The notes below the pieces were generated by a model. That model was not told the DNA's origin. It ran no database searches and saw only the letters and a list, made by a program, of their open reading frames with translations. Below are positions 7,671 through 17,013 of a stretch of DNA of 64,000 bases, piece by piece; positions within the stretch are counted from its first letter, which is position 1, and each line of letters opens with the position of its first letter. The DNA is from Ruegeria spongiae (GTDB taxonomy: Bacteria > Pseudomonadota > Alphaproteobacteria > Rhodobacterales > Rhodobacteraceae): the NCBI RefSeq assembly GCF_023502395.1, contig NZ_JAMFMB010000020.1, forward strand, positions 1 through 64,000, read 5' to 3'. Both the position numbers and the translations under genes were made by a program.

Positions 7671-8558
7671 GTGATCGCCAGAACCACTGAACATCTGCAT
7701 GAAGGCGCCGTCGGGCTGGATCAACGCCCGCCCGCCCAGATTGCCTCGCTGCTTGCGGATGGGCAAATCGCGGCGGCGGCCTCGGTTCAGGGGGCGGTTC
7801 CCGCTATCTGTGTGGGCGCCGACGCGATGGCGCGCACGATAGAATCTGGCGGCTGTCTGCACTATGTCGGGGCCGGGTCGTCGGGCCTGATGGCTGCCGC
7901 GGATGCGCAAGAGCTTGGCGGAACCTTTTCGATCGCGCCGGCTCAGATTCGCATCCATATGGCGGGTGGGCTGCCGACAGGTGTCGAAATGCCGGGCGGG
8001 ACCGAGGATAATACCGAGGGCCTGGAGGCGGCCCTCGCGGAGCTGACCGCCAAGGACACGATCATCGCGGTTTCGGCCAGCGGGTCAACGCCTTACACCG
8101 TTGCGGCGGGGCGTTTCGCCACGGCGCGCGGGGCCGCGCTGATCGGCATCGCCAACAATCGCGGTTCTGAGCTGCTGGAATTGGCGACCCACGCGGTTCT
8201 GCTGGAAACCCCGCCTGAAATTCTGTCCGGGTCAACCCGGATGGGGGCGGCGACGGCGCAGAAGATCGCGCTCAACATGCTGTCCACGCTGATGGCGGTG
8301 CATCTGGGCCATGTGCATGACGGCATGATGGTCAATGTGCACGCCGACAATATCAAGCTGCGCGCGCGCGCCTGCGGGATCGTCGCAAAAGTCGCGGCCG
8401 TATCGGAAGAGGCGGCGCGGACCGCGCTCGACAGCGCCGGGGGAGACGTGAAAGCCGCCATTGTGATGGCCGCGCGGGGCGCGAGCCGCGACGTGGCCCG
8501 CGCAGTGCTGAAAGACACACACGGACATCTGCGCCCTGCGTTGGGGCGCTCGGATTAG
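7671..8558 (+). CDS. murQ: N-acetylmuramic acid 6-phosphate etherase
   Basis: Cleaves the lactyl ether of MurNAc-6-P to GlcNAc-6-P and D-lactate, feeding peptidoglycan sugar into nagA. The 295-aa SIS-fold protein shows YVGAGSSGLMAAADAQELGG, PGGTEDNTEG with an acidic catalytic segment, SASGSTPY, and the diagnostic EILSGSTRMGAATAQKIALNML. The GTG at 7671 is taken as the start because AAGGGAG lies 6 bp before it; an earlier in-frame start at 7626 falls inside the operator repeats. It is the first gene of the plus-strand arm, 36 bp before the transporter's binding protein. Confidence 0.92.
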   Translation: MIARTTEHLHEGAVGLDQRPPAQIASLLADGQIAAAASVQGAVPAICVGADAMARTIESGGCLHYVGAGSSGLMAAADAQELGGTFSIAPAQIRIHMAGGLPTGVEMPGGTEDNTEGLEAALAELTAKDTIIAVSASGSTPYTVAAGRFATARGAALIGIANNRGSELLELATHAVLLETPPEILSGSTRMGAATAQKIALNMLSTLMAVHLGHVHDGMMVNVHADNIKLRARACGIVAKVAAVSEEAARTALDSAGGDVKAAIVMAARGASRDVARAVLKDTHGHLRPALGRSD

Positions 8559-8594
8559 AACAAGAACCACTGTTGCAACTGGGAGGATCCAACA

Positions 8595-9848
8595 ATGAAA
8601 CGCAACTTTTTGAAGCTGGCTTTGCTGAGCACCGCGCTTACGGCCACAAGCGCCATGGCACAAGACGTGACGCTGAATATCGAAAGCTGGCGAAACGACG
8701 ATCTGGTGCTTTGGCAGGAACAGATCATTCCCGCCTTCGAGGCGAAACACCCCGGCATCAAGGTGAATTTCACCCCCTCCGCCCCTGCGGAATACAATGC
8801 AGTGCTGAACTCGAAGCTGGATGCGGGCTCTGCCGGTGACCTGATCACCTGTCGCCCGTTTGACGCTTCTCTGGCGCTGTATGAGGCGGGGCATCTGTCG
8901 GGTCTGGATGACATGGACTCGATGAGCAACTTCTCGGACGTCGCGAAATCCGCATGGCAGACCGATGATGGCGCGGTGAGTTTCTGCGTGCCGATGGCGT
9001 CGGTGATCCACGGCTTCATCTACAACAAAGACGCCTTTGCCGAGGTTGGGGTCGACGTTCCCACCACAGAGGCGGAGTTCTTCGCGGCCCTCGACAAGTT
9101 CAAGGAAGATGGCACCTACATCCCGATGGCGATGGGCACCAATGACCAGTGGGAAGCGGCCACGATGGGCTACAACAACATTGGCCCGAACTACTGGAAA
9201 GGCGAAGAAGGCCGGCTTGCCCTGATTGCCGGGGAGCAGAAGCTGACCGACGAGCAGTGGGTGGCGCCGTATGCGACGCTTGCGAAATGGGGGGCCTATC
9301 TGGGCGACGGGTATGAGGCGCAGACCTATCCCGACAGCCAGAACCTGTTCACACTGGGCCGCGCGGCGATCTATCCGGCGGGTTCCTGGGAAATCTCGGG
9401 TTTCAATACACAGGCCGATTTCGAGATGGGTGCCTTCAAGCCGCCGGTCCAGAATGCCGGTGACACCTGCTATATCTCGGATCACACCGATATCGGCATC
9501 GGCATGAATGCGGCGACCGAACATCCCGAGGCCGCGAAAACCTTCCTGGCTTGGGTCGGCAGCCCCGAATTTGCCGCGATCTTTGGCAATGCGCTGCCGG
9601 GTTTCTTCCCGCTGTCCAAGGAACCGGTCGATCTGGCAGACCCGCTGGCCAAGGAAATCGTCGGCTGGCGCGGTGAATGCGAGAGCACGATCCGTTCGAC
9701 CTACCAGATCCTGTCACGTGGCACACCGAACCTTGAAAACGAGACCTGGGGTGCGTCCGTTGCGGCCATCAAAGGCGCCTCGGCACCAGCGGACCTGGGT
9801 GCCGAACTGCAGGAAGGCCTGGCAAGCTGGTACGAACCACAGCAGTAA
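8595..9848 (+). CDS. Sugar ABC transporter substrate-binding protein
   Basis: A 417-aa periplasmic binding protein of the extracellular-solute-binding family 1 (MalE-like). A Sec signal peptide (MKRN, hydrophobic stretch, ATSAMA-Q) is probably cut after residue 22. The mature protein starts with a beta strand DVTLNIESW and has family features such as ILPAFEAKHPGIKVNF-like sequence (IIPAFEAKHPGIKVNF), AGSAGDLIT and PAGSWEISGF. GGGAGG precedes the ATG. Gene context with murQ and nag genes suggests amino sugars, such as GlcNAc, its oligomers or muropeptide sugars, as the ligand, but the sequence alone does not fix the substrate. Confidence 0.88.
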   Translation: MKRNFLKLALLSTALTATSAMAQDVTLNIESWRNDDLVLWQEQIIPAFEAKHPGIKVNFTPSAPAEYNAVLNSKLDAGSAGDLITCRPFDASLALYEAGHLSGLDDMDSMSNFSDVAKSAWQTDDGAVSFCVPMASVIHGFIYNKDAFAEVGVDVPTTEAEFFAALDKFKEDGTYIPMAMGTNDQWEAATMGYNNIGPNYWKGEEGRLALIAGEQKLTDEQWVAPYATLAKWGAYLGDGYEAQTYPDSQNLFTLGRAAIYPAGSWEISGFNTQADFEMGAFKPPVQNAGDTCYISDHTDIGIGMNAATEHPEAAKTFLAWVGSPEFAAIFGNALPGFFPLSKEPVDLADPLAKEIVGWRGECESTIRSTYQILSRGTPNLENETWGASVAAIKGASAPADLGAELQEGLASWYEPQQ

Positions 9849-9867
9849 ACCCTCCCCTTACTGCCCT

Positions 9868-9893
9868 GTCCGGGCGGCGTTGACTGCCCGGAC
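9868..9893 (+). other. Intercistronic stem-loop after the binding-protein gene
   Basis: GTCCGGGC at 9868-9875 pairs with GCCCGGAC at 9886-9893 around a 10-nt loop. There is no following T run, so this is more likely an RNA-stabilising or partial-termination hairpin. Such elements commonly keep binding-protein mRNA more abundant than that of the membrane components. Confidence 0.6.
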
Positions 9894-9910
9894 CCCTCAG
9901 GAGATTTCCA

Positions 9911-10825
9911 ATGCAACGCGCTCGTATTCGCTGGCACATCCCTGTGTTCCTGGCACCCGCCGTGCTGGTCTACACCGCCATCATGATCTTTCCGCTGTTC
10001 AACACGCTGCGCCTTGCGCTTTACAGCAAAGTTGATCAGGAGAGGATCTTTGTTGGCCTCGATAATTTCCGGACCCTGTTCTTTGATCCGATCTGGTCCG
10101 AGCAGTTCTGGAACGCGCTTGGAAACAACTTCTGGTTCTTCATCGTGCATATGCTGGTGCAAAACCCGATCGGGGTCGCCCTGGCCGCGATCCTGAGCCA
10201 TCCGCGTCTGCGTTTTGCCGCGCTTTACCGGTCGGCCATTTTCATTCCGACGATCCTGAGTTTTGTGATCGTCGGCTTCGCCTGGAAACTGATCCTGTCG
10301 CCAATCTGGGGCATCGCACCTTCGATGCTGGATTTCGTCGGGCTGAAGTCTCTGTTCGTGCCCTGGCTGGGCAAGGAAGAATACGCGTTAACGACGCTGG
10401 CGCTGATCTCGGTCTGGCAGTTCGTCGGCATCCCGATGATGCTGATCTATGCGGCCCTTCTGTCCATCCCCGAGGAAATTCTGGAGGCGGGCGAGGTCGA
10501 CGGCATCACCGGCATATCGGCCTTCTGGAAGATCAAGCTGCCGCTGATCCTGCCGTCGATCGGGATCATCTCGATCCTGACATTTGTTGGCAATTTCAAC
10601 GCGTTCGATCTGATCTACGCCTCGCAGGGCGCGCTGGCCGGGCCTGATTTTTCAACCGACATTCTTGGCACGTTCCTGTACCGCACATTCTTTGGCTTCC
10701 AGTTGCAACTGGGCGATCCGCATATGGGGTCAGCCATCGCAAGCGGCATGTTCGCGATCATCCTGATCGGTGTCTGCATCTACCTGTTCGGCATCCAGAC
10801 CCGGATGCGCCGGTATCAGATGTGA
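9911..10825 (+). CDS. Sugar ABC transporter permease (MalF type)
   Basis: Inner-membrane subunit of the importer (304 aa). It has six hydrophobic segments, the first at about residues 13-35 (IPVFLAPAVLVYTAIMIFPLF). The cytoplasmic EAA loop is seen as EEILEAGEVDGITGISAFWKIKLPLILPSI, which contacts the ATPase. It is the second transporter gene, 62 bp after the binding protein with a stem-loop between, and 10 bp before the next permease. The substrate is inferred from the amino-sugar context. Confidence 0.9.
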   Translation: MQRARIRWHIPVFLAPAVLVYTAIMIFPLFNTLRLALYSKVDQERIFVGLDNFRTLFFDPIWSEQFWNALGNNFWFFIVHMLVQNPIGVALAAILSHPRLRFAALYRSAIFIPTILSFVIVGFAWKLILSPIWGIAPSMLDFVGLKSLFVPWLGKEEYALTTLALISVWQFVGIPMMLIYAALLSIPEEILEAGEVDGITGISAFWKIKLPLILPSIGIISILTFVGNFNAFDLIYASQGALAGPDFSTDILGTFLYRTFFGFQLQLGDPHMGSAIASGMFAIILIGVCIYLFGIQTRMRRYQM

Positions 10826-10835
10826 GGGATCAGAC

Positions 10836-11675
10836 ATGAACAAAGCACGCAAAAACCCGTTCAACACGCTGGCCATGCACGGCGCGTTGATCCTCTACAC
10901 CCTGATCGCCCTGTTTCCGGTCTTCGTGATCCTGATCAACAGTTTCAAGGACCGCAAAGCGATCTTTCGCGAACCGCTGGCCCTGCCCGATGCCGAGACC
11001 TTTTCGATGATCGGTTACCAGACGGTGATGAAACAGGGCGACTTCTTTCTCTACTTCCAGAACTCGCTCATCGTCACTGTGGCCTCGCTGTTCTTTGTGC
11101 TGCTGTTTGGCGCCATGGCTGCCTTTGCGCTGGCCGAGTACCGGTTCAAGGGCAACACTTTGATGGGGCTCTATCTGGCTCTGGGCATCATGATCCCGAT
11201 CCGGATCGGCACGGTGGCGATCCTTGAGATGATGGTGGCAGGCGGTTTGGTGAACACGCTGTGGGCGCTGATCCTTGTCTATACGGCGCAGGGCCTGCCG
11301 CTTGCGGTCTTTATTCTCAGCGAATTCATGCGGCAGGTTTCGGATGACCTTAAGAATGCTGCCCGCGTCGATGGGCTGAGCGAATATGCGATTTTCTTTC
11401 GTCTTGTGCTGCCGCTGGTGCGGCCTGCCATGGCCACTGTTGCGGTATTCAACATGATCCCGATCTGGAACGACCTGTGGTTCCCGCTGATCCTTGCGCC
11501 TGCCGAGGAAACCAAGACGCTCACGCTTGGCTCGCAGGTCTTTATCGGTCAGTTCGTCACCGACTGGAACGCGGTCCTTTCGGCGCTGTCGATGGCGATC
11601 CTGCCGGTGCTGATCCTGTATGTCATCTTCTCGCGGCAACTGATCCGCGGCATCACATCGGGGGCAGTCAAATGA
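10836..11675 (+). CDS. Sugar ABC transporter permease (MalG type)
   Basis: Second membrane subunit (279 aa) with the N-terminal segment LILYTLIALFPVFVILINSF and several further membrane helices. The EAA motif reads VSDDLKNAARVDGLSEYAIFFRLVLPLVRPA. The chosen ATG at 10836 leaves a 10-bp gap after the first permease; an upstream in-frame start would overlap it. The TGA overlaps the next gene's ATG. Together with the first permease and the ATPase it makes a complete CUT1-type importer. Confidence 0.9.
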   Translation: MNKARKNPFNTLAMHGALILYTLIALFPVFVILINSFKDRKAIFREPLALPDAETFSMIGYQTVMKQGDFFLYFQNSLIVTVASLFFVLLFGAMAAFALAEYRFKGNTLMGLYLALGIMIPIRIGTVAILEMMVAGGLVNTLWALILVYTAQGLPLAVFILSEFMRQVSDDLKNAARVDGLSEYAIFFRLVLPLVRPAMATVAVFNMIPIWNDLWFPLILAPAEETKTLTLGSQVFIGQFVTDWNAVLSALSMAILPVLILYVIFSRQLIRGITSGAVK

Positions 11676-12703
11676 TCCGGGTTCTCATCGCGGGGCTGGG
11701 CAATATGGGGCTGTCGCATGCGCTGGCCCATCACTACCATCCCGGCTCAGAGATCGTCGGGCTGGTCAACCGGTCGCCGGTTCCGCTGCCCGACGAGCTG
11801 ACAGGCTACAAGCGTTATGCGACCATTGAAGAGGGGTTGGAAACACTGCCCGACCTCGTGGTCATTGCGACCTATTCGGACAGTCACGCCGATTACGCCT
11901 GCGCCGCGATGGAGGCGGGGGCACATGTGTTCGTCGAGAAGCCGCTCGCGACCACGGTCGCTGATGCGCGCCGTGTGGTCACCACAGCGCTGGAGACAGG
12001 CCGCAAGCTGGTGGTTGGCTACATCCTGCGCCATCACCCGTCCTGGATGCGCCTGATCGACGAGGCGCGCGATCTGGGCGGGCCGTATGTCTTTCGCCTG
12101 AACCTGAACCAGCAATCCTCGGGGGCTGAGTGGGAGACCCACAAGGCGCTGATGCAGACCACCTCGCCGATTGTCGATTGCGGTGTGCATTATGTCGATG
12201 TGATGTGCCAGATCACCGATGCTGACCCGGTCCGCGTGCATGGCATGGGCCTGCGCCTGTCCGACGAGATTGCCGAAGACATGTATAATTACGGCCAGTT
12301 TCAGGTGGTGTTCGAGGATGGCTCTGTCGGCTGGTACGAGGCAGGGTGGGGCCCGATGATGTCGGAAACCGCGTTTTTTGTGAAAGACATCGTGTCCCCC
12401 AATGGCTCGGTCTCGATCACCGATGGCAATAAAGGCGCATCGGCGGATATCGACGGCCACACTCGGGTTGGCGGTATCCTTGTGCATCGCCCCGAAGGCG
12501 ACACAACCATCGAGATGCCGGACGAGCCCGGTCACCAGGAACTGTGTGATGCCGAGCAGACCTATATGATCCGCGCAATCACCGAAGATATCGACCTGAC
12601 ACGGCATATGAACGATGCCGTGCAATCCCTCGCCATTTGTCTGGCCGCCGATGAAAGTATCCGCAGCGGCCAGCCCGTATCCCTGAAGGAGCCGCAACAA
12701 TGA
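11672..12703 (+). CDS. Gfo/Idh/MocA-family sugar oxidoreductase
   Basis: A 343-aa NAD(P)-dependent dehydrogenase. The Rossmann motif GLGNMGLSHALAHHY is at the N-terminus. HVFVEKPLATT carries the EKP motif whose Lys is catalytic in the family, and DCGVHYVDVMCQI has the conserved His region. It lies inside the ABC transporter operon, overlapping both neighbours by 4 bp (ATGA), so it is co-translated with them. It probably oxidises an imported sugar or sugar derivative, but the family is broad and the substrate cannot be read from sequence. It is not needed for the standard GlcNAc route, so the importer may carry more than GlcNAc. Confidence 0.85.
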   Translation: MIRVLIAGLGNMGLSHALAHHYHPGSEIVGLVNRSPVPLPDELTGYKRYATIEEGLETLPDLVVIATYSDSHADYACAAMEAGAHVFVEKPLATTVADARRVVTTALETGRKLVVGYILRHHPSWMRLIDEARDLGGPYVFRLNLNQQSSGAEWETHKALMQTTSPIVDCGVHYVDVMCQITDADPVRVHGMGLRLSDEIAEDMYNYGQFQVVFEDGSVGWYEAGWGPMMSETAFFVKDIVSPNGSVSITDGNKGASADIDGHTRVGGILVHRPEGDTTIEMPDEPGHQELCDAEQTYMIRAITEDIDLTRHMNDAVQSLAICLAADESIRSGQPVSLKEPQQ

Positions 12704-13695
12704 CTGCTTTGACACTGACCAATGTGAACAAGTCATTTGGCGATGTTCACGTGCTCAAGGATATCAACATCGAGGTGGAAGACGGCGAGTTCGTTGTTTT
12801 TGTTGGCCCCTCGGGTTGCGGAAAATCCACGCTGCTGCGGGTCATCGCCGGGCTCGAGGATGCGACCTCGGGCGAGGTGCGGATCGGGGGTGAAATGGTC
12901 AACGCCACACCGCCGTCGAGACGCGGTATCGCGATGGTGTTTCAATCCTACGCACTTTATCCGCATCTGAATGTGCGCAAGAACATGTCGCTGGCCCTGA
13001 AGCAGGAAAAGCAGAGCAAGGCGGTGATCGAGGAACGCGTGGGCAAGGCCAGCAAGATGCTCAACCTCGAAGATTATCTGGATCGCTATCCGTCCGAACT
13101 GTCAGGCGGCCAGCGCCAGCGGGTCGCCATCGGCCGCGCGATTGTGCGCGAGCCGAAGCTGTTTCTGTTTGACGAACCCCTGTCGAACCTCGACGCGGCG
13201 TTGCGGATGAACACACGGCTTGAGATCGCAAACCTGCATGACGCGCTGGCCGCGTCGATGATCTATGTCACCCATGACCAGACCGAAGCGATGACATTGG
13301 CCGACAAGATCGTTGTCCTGCGCGATGGAAGGGTCGAGCAGATCGGCAGCCCGATGGAGCTTTACAACAACCCCGCCAACCAGTTCGTCGCGGGGTTCCT
13401 GGGCTCTCCGGCGATGAACTTCATGCCCGCCGGCTATGTGAATGACGGGGATGGCCGGACCATGGGCGTGCGCCCGGAAGACCTGCGTCTGGCCGACGAT
13501 GGCGCCTTGAGCGCTGCGGTACAGCATGTCGAGCATCTGGGCGGCGACACCAATGTCATCGCCCGGGTGAAGGATACTCAGATCACGGCGCGGCTGTTCG
13601 GACAACATTCGATAAATCAGGGCGAAACGGTCACACTCGGGTTTTCGCCAGAGCGTCTGTATTATTTCGACGACAACGGCGCGCGTGTGCAGTGA
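12700..13695 (+). CDS. Sugar ABC transporter ATPase (MalK/UgpC type)
   Basis: ATP-hydrolysing subunit (331 aa) of the importer. Walker A GPSGCGKST is at residues 36-44, the Q-loop is in MVFQSYALYPHL, the signature is LSGGQRQRVAIGRA, Walker B is FLFDEPLSNLDA, and the H-loop is in YVTHDQTEAM. A C-terminal TOBE/regulatory domain follows (VRPEDLRL, about residues 240-331). Its start overlaps the oxidoreductase stop. It is the last gene of the murQ-transporter operon. Confidence 0.93.
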   Translation: MTALTLTNVNKSFGDVHVLKDINIEVEDGEFVVFVGPSGCGKSTLLRVIAGLEDATSGEVRIGGEMVNATPPSRRGIAMVFQSYALYPHLNVRKNMSLALKQEKQSKAVIEERVGKASKMLNLEDYLDRYPSELSGGQRQRVAIGRAIVREPKLFLFDEPLSNLDAALRMNTRLEIANLHDALAASMIYVTHDQTEAMTLADKIVVLRDGRVEQIGSPMELYNNPANQFVAGFLGSPAMNFMPAGYVNDGDGRTMGVRPEDLRLADDGALSAAVQHVEHLGGDTNVIARVKDTQITARLFGQHSINQGETVTLGFSPERLYYFDDNGARVQ

Positions 13696-13756
13696 AGCGA
13701 TCTATGTGCATTTGAACGCATCGCCTTTTTGGGATGAACTACGTCCGGGCCCGCTC

Positions 13757-13787
13757 TGGGTGTCCCACGACAACGGCAGGACACCCA
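13757..13787. terminator. Stem-loop between convergent operons
   Basis: TGGGTGTCC at 13757-13765 pairs with GGACACCCA at 13779-13787 (9 bp, 13-nt loop). It lies in the 106-bp gap between the ATPase stop and the end of the nap operon. No strong T tract is visible on either side, so it may be a weak bidirectional terminator or an mRNA 3'-end stabiliser. Confidence 0.5.
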
Positions 13788-13801
13788 AATTCGGACCCGT
13801 C

Positions 13802-14059
13802 TTATGCGGTTGCGCCAATCCGACGGATCAGGCAGCCCAGGCTGCCGGCGCAGATGCCCACGACAACGGCGATCATCAGTTCCAGCGCTTCAACATGTGC
13901 GATTTGCCATCCGGCAAAGAGCAGCGTCTCGATCACGCCGATCAGCGCGCCCATGGCCGCGCCCAGCCACAGGCGGCGGGTCATCATGCCAAGTGCCAAG
14001 CCCAGAATGCCCGGCAGACCAAGGGCATTTCCGCCGATTGTTCCAAGTAGTTCAAGCAT
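13802..14059 (-). CDS. Small membrane protein at the end of the nap operon
   Basis: An 85-aa hydrophobic protein with two to three likely membrane helices and many small residues (LGLPGILGLALGMM, LGAAMGALIGVIETLLFAGW, LELMIAVVVGICAGSLGCLI). It starts 10 bp after the napC stop behind a good AGGGGG, so it is probably co-transcribed with nap. It does not look like NapE, which is shorter with one helix, and I do not recognise the family. It could assist the Nap electron-transfer complex, but that is only a guess from position. Confidence 0.65.
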   Translation of the reverse strand: MLELLGTIGGNALGLPGILGLALGMMTRRLWLGAAMGALIGVIETLLFAGWQIAHVEALELMIAVVVGICAGSLGCLIRRIGATA

Positions 14060-14069
14060 GTTTTGCCCC

Positions 14070-14774
14070 CTATTGGTCCGTGCGCGTGGTCAGGAATGAC
14101 CGGATTTGTTCGCCGTTTTCGGCGACCTGCTGATGCGCTGCCCCCGGGGTCTTTGAATCCAGTGCTTCGGTGACTTTCTGGTATGTCTCCAGATAGTCGG
14201 ATGGCAGGCTGTGGGCGATGCCCTGGTGGCAGTCGATGCAGGTCATGTTGTTGTCGATCGCGCGCTGGTGTTCGGACGCGGCCCGCGTTTCCTGCAGCGT
14301 GAAATCCATGTAGTCGAAATTGTGGCAGTTGCGGCATTCCCGGCTGTTCGACGCCTTCATCTTTTTCCACACAGCGGAGGCCATGCTCAGGCGGTGCGCC
14401 TCGTATTTCTCGGGGGTGCTGATGGTACCGGCAAGCTCGTGATAGACATCCTTGACCGCCATGATCTTGGCCTTGATCTTGTGGTTCCATTCGTGCGGCA
14501 CGTGGCAATCGGAACAGATCGCGCGGACGCCGGAATGGTTGTTGTAGTGGATGGTCTCGCGATACTCGCCCAGATTGGTTTCCATCGTGTGGCACGAGGT
14601 GCAGAATTCCTCGGTATTTGTCAGTTCCAGTGTCCAGTGAAACCCGCCCCAGAACAGGATACCGGCCAGAAAGCCCGCGATAATGAGGAAACCGGAACTG
14701 AACGCGACGGCCGGAGTCCAGATCCAGCTCCAGAGGCGGCGGATCCAACCGCGGTTTTCGGGGGAGGCTGCCAT
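14070..14774 (-). CDS. napC: NapC tetrahaem cytochrome c, quinol oxidase for Nap
   Basis: Membrane-anchored NapC/NirT-family cytochrome (234 aa). It takes electrons from quinol and passes them to NapB/NapA in the periplasm. One N-terminal membrane anchor (about residues 18-42) is followed by four CXXCH haem sites: CTSCH, CSDCH, CRNCH and CIDCH. The ATG at 14774 is preferred because AAAGGAG lies 7 bp upstream; an in-frame ATG 21 bp earlier lacks its own site and contains this one. It follows napB by 29 bp. Confidence 0.93.
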   Translation of the reverse strand: MAASPENRGWIRRLWSWIWTPAVAFSSGFLIIAGFLAGILFWGGFHWTLELTNTEEFCTSCHTMETNLGEYRETIHYNNHSGVRAICSDCHVPHEWNHKIKAKIMAVKDVYHELAGTISTPEKYEAHRLSMASAVWKKMKASNSRECRNCHNFDYMDFTLQETRAASEHQRAIDNNMTCIDCHQGIAHSLPSDYLETYQKVTEALDSKTPGAAHQQVAENGEQIRSFLTTRTDQ

Positions 14775-14803
14775 TTCGGTGCTCCTTTCTGACATGGGTT
14801 GGA

Positions 14804-15241
14804 TTAATTGCCGGAAGAAGGCTGAAAGACATTCTCGATCAGCGGCGGCGTATCGGCCTGCGGGACGTGGCACTGGTTGCAGAAATACCGCGTGCCCGCG
14901 ATCCGGTCCAGTTCATTACCGTCGCGGTCCAAGTAGTGGGTCATCGACAGGGTTGGCGCGTTGCGCTCGCCCGCCTTGGTCCAGTCGTGGCAGGACAGGC
15001 ACTGATTGGTGCGCGTGTCGATCTGGTATTGCGCGACCGAATGGGGGATCAGCGGCGGTTGTTGCCGGTAGTTGCGCTGCATCCGTCCCTCGACATTCTT
15101 GTGGACCTGATCGAGGGGAACAAGTTCATCCACCTCGCCACCGCGCAAGCTGTCCACCTGGGCCGATTGCGCAAGGGCGAACCCACTCAGGAGCAAAACT
15201 GGGATCAGGGCAATTCCCCCCGTCACGATTGATTTTCTCAT
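14804..15241 (-). CDS. napB: NapB dihaem cytochrome c subunit of nitrate reductase
   Basis: Small periplasmic electron-transfer subunit (145 aa) that passes electrons from NapC to NapA. It has a Sec signal peptide (hydrophobic stretch, GFALA-Q near residue 24) and two haem attachment sites, CLSCH and CNQCH. Family-typical segments include PPLIPHSV and QCLSCHDW. It lies 12 bp after napH. Confidence 0.93.
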   Translation of the reverse strand: MRKSIVTGGIALIPVLLLSGFALAQSAQVDSLRGGEVDELVPLDQVHKNVEGRMQRNYRQQPPLIPHSVAQYQIDTRTNQCLSCHDWTKAGERNAPTLSMTHYLDRDGNELDRIAGTRYFCNQCHVPQADTPPLIENVFQPSSGN

Positions 15242-15253
15242 TTTGGCACTCCC

Positions 15254-16171
15254 TTAGATAAGTCTGGCGGTGCGCGGCTCGGGCGCGGTTGCTGGTTCGG
15301 ATGGTGTGACGACGCGGTCGTCCAACCGGTGCGTAAACTGGAAAACGTCTACCGCGCAGACATCGATGCAGCGGCCACAATTGGTGCAGTCCGGCGACAG
15401 GATCAGAGGGCTGCTGCCCGGCTTGCCTTTCAGCGCGGGTGAGATCACCTGGTTTTCCGGGCAGACCGCGTAACAATCCATGCAGTCGTCGCAGGCCATG
15501 CGGTTGGCGGCGCTGATCCGCAGCAGGCTCTTTGCGCCGATCAGGCCATAAAACGCGCCGACCGGGCAGAGGTGCCCGCACCAGCCGTGGCGCGCGACAA
15601 AGAGGTCAAAGACAAAGATTGCGGCGATCATTGCCCAGACGAACCCCATGCCAAAGATCAGCCCCCGGTGCAGCATGGTGATCGGATTGATCACCTCCCA
15701 CGCGATGACACCTGTCAGGCCTGAGACAATCAGCACGCTCGCCAGTATCCACAGCCGCGTCCCCCGTTTGGGTTGCCAGCCTTTTGGCAGGTTCAGGCGG
15801 CGATGCAGCCAGTTTGCGGCATCGGTCACGGGATTGATCGGGCAAACCCAGGAACAATAAACCCGACCGCCGATCAGCGCATAGCTTACCAGAACAATCA
15901 GGCCGCCGATCAGCGCTGTGAGTTCGGGCCAGTGCCCGGCGATGAGGCTTTGGGACAGGATGAACGGATCGGTCAAAGGCAGAACGCCCAATGTTCGCGA
16001 TCCGGCCAGCGTCCCCTCGACGATCCAGATGCCCAGCCACGGCCCGAGCAGGAACAGCAGCAGAAAAAACAACTGGCTGGCGCGGCGCAGCAGCAGGAAA
16101 CGATGCGCACCGATCCAGCCTTTGGCCGCAGCCGCCTCTTGCCCCACGGGCATATGGGCGCGGGCGCTCAT
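15254..16171 (-). CDS. napH: NapH membrane ferredoxin-type protein
   Basis: Polytopic inner-membrane iron-sulfur protein (305 aa) that, with NapG, forms an alternative quinol dehydrogenase route to NapA. About four to five membrane helices carry the two CX3CP motifs CSWVCP and CGHLCP typical of NapH/NosR. The C-terminal cytoplasmic part has two 4Fe-4S motifs, [12 protein letters not shown] and [11 protein letters not shown]. Its ATG overlaps the napG stop by 4 bp. Confidence 0.93.
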   Translation of the reverse strand: MSARAHMPVGQEAAAAKGWIGAHRFLLLRRASQLFFLLLFLLGPWLGIWIVEGTLAGSRTLGVLPLTDPFILSQSLIAGHWPELTALIGGLIVLVSYALIGGRVYCSWVCPINPVTDAANWLHRRLNLPKGWQPKRGTRLWILASVLIVSGLTGVIAWEVINPITMLHRGLIFGMGFVWAMIAAIFVFDLFVARHGWCGHLCPVGAFYGLIGAKSLLRISAANRMACDDCMDCYAVCPENQVISPALKGKPGSSPLILSPDCTNCGRCIDVCAVDVFQFTHRLDDRVVTPSEPATAPEPRTARLI

Positions 16172-16986
16172 TGGCCCAGCCCCGGCAGGTTGTAGCCCGG
16201 TTCATACCCGCCGGGCGCGGCCAGATTGTCGGTGCCCGGTCCGGGCAGACGGTCGGGCAGGTCGATCACGTCCTCGACCAATGGCCCGCCCTTGGCGGCC
16301 TTTTCTTCCCAGCCTTTGCGGTAGTGCGTCGCTGATCTGCCGCGTGCCAGACGGGCGGGCAGAACCTTGATGGCCGCTTCGGGCAGAACGCAGCTTTTCT
16401 CGCACATGCCGCAGCCGGTGCAGCGGTCGGCATGCACTGTGGGTGCAAAGATCGCATGGTGCCCCGAGCGCGTGTTGTGCGACGGCTCCAGCGTGATTGC
16501 CTCGTCAATGACGGGGCAGACCCGGTAGCAGACATCGCAGCGCAGGCCGAGATAGTTCAGGCAGTTCTCCTGATCGACCAGAACCGCAACGCCCATTTTT
16601 GCGTCGTCGATAACATCCAGCGCGGGATTCAGCGCGCCGGTCGGGCAGGCGGCGACACACGGGATGTCGTCACACATTTCGCAGGGCACGTCGCGGGCGG
16701 TGAAATAGGGCGTGCCGGTGGCCCCGGACCCTGCGCCCAGTTCCGCCAGCTTCAGCGTGTCATAAGGGCAGTCGCGCACGCAGAGCCCGCAGCGGATGCA
16801 GGCCGATAGGAAATCCTCCTCGGGCAATGCGCCGGGCGGGCGCAGGGCCTCCGCCGGTAGGGCGCGGGCGCTGCGGGCCAGATAGGCCAGCAGCGATCCG
16901 GCCACCACGCAGCCGCCCGCCGCCCGTGCCGTTTCCTGAAGGAAGCGGCGCCGCTGCGGCGAAAGAGGGGTTCCGGCAAGGGGCAT
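16168..16986 (-). CDS. napG: NapG periplasmic ferredoxin
   Basis: Tat-exported iron-sulfur protein (272 aa) that pairs with NapH. The N-terminus carries a Tat-like RRRFLQ motif and a hydrophobic stretch. Four cysteine clusters follow: [35 protein letters not shown] and [11 protein letters not shown]. It overlaps napH by 4 bp and starts 27 bp after the napA stop. Confidence 0.92.
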   Translation of the reverse strand: MPLAGTPLSPQRRRFLQETARAAGGCVVAGSLLAYLARSARALPAEALRPPGALPEEDFLSACIRCGLCVRDCPYDTLKLAELGAGSGATGTPYFTARDVPCEMCDDIPCVAACPTGALNPALDVIDDAKMGVAVLVDQENCLNYLGLRCDVCYRVCPVIDEAITLEPSHNTRSGHHAIFAPTVHADRCTGCGMCEKSCVLPEAAIKVLPARLARGRSATHYRKGWEEKAAKGGPLVEDVIDLPDRLPGPGTDNLAAPGGYEPGYNLPGLGQ

Positions 16987-17013
16987 GGGGATTACCTGTG
17001 TGATCCGTGCCGG

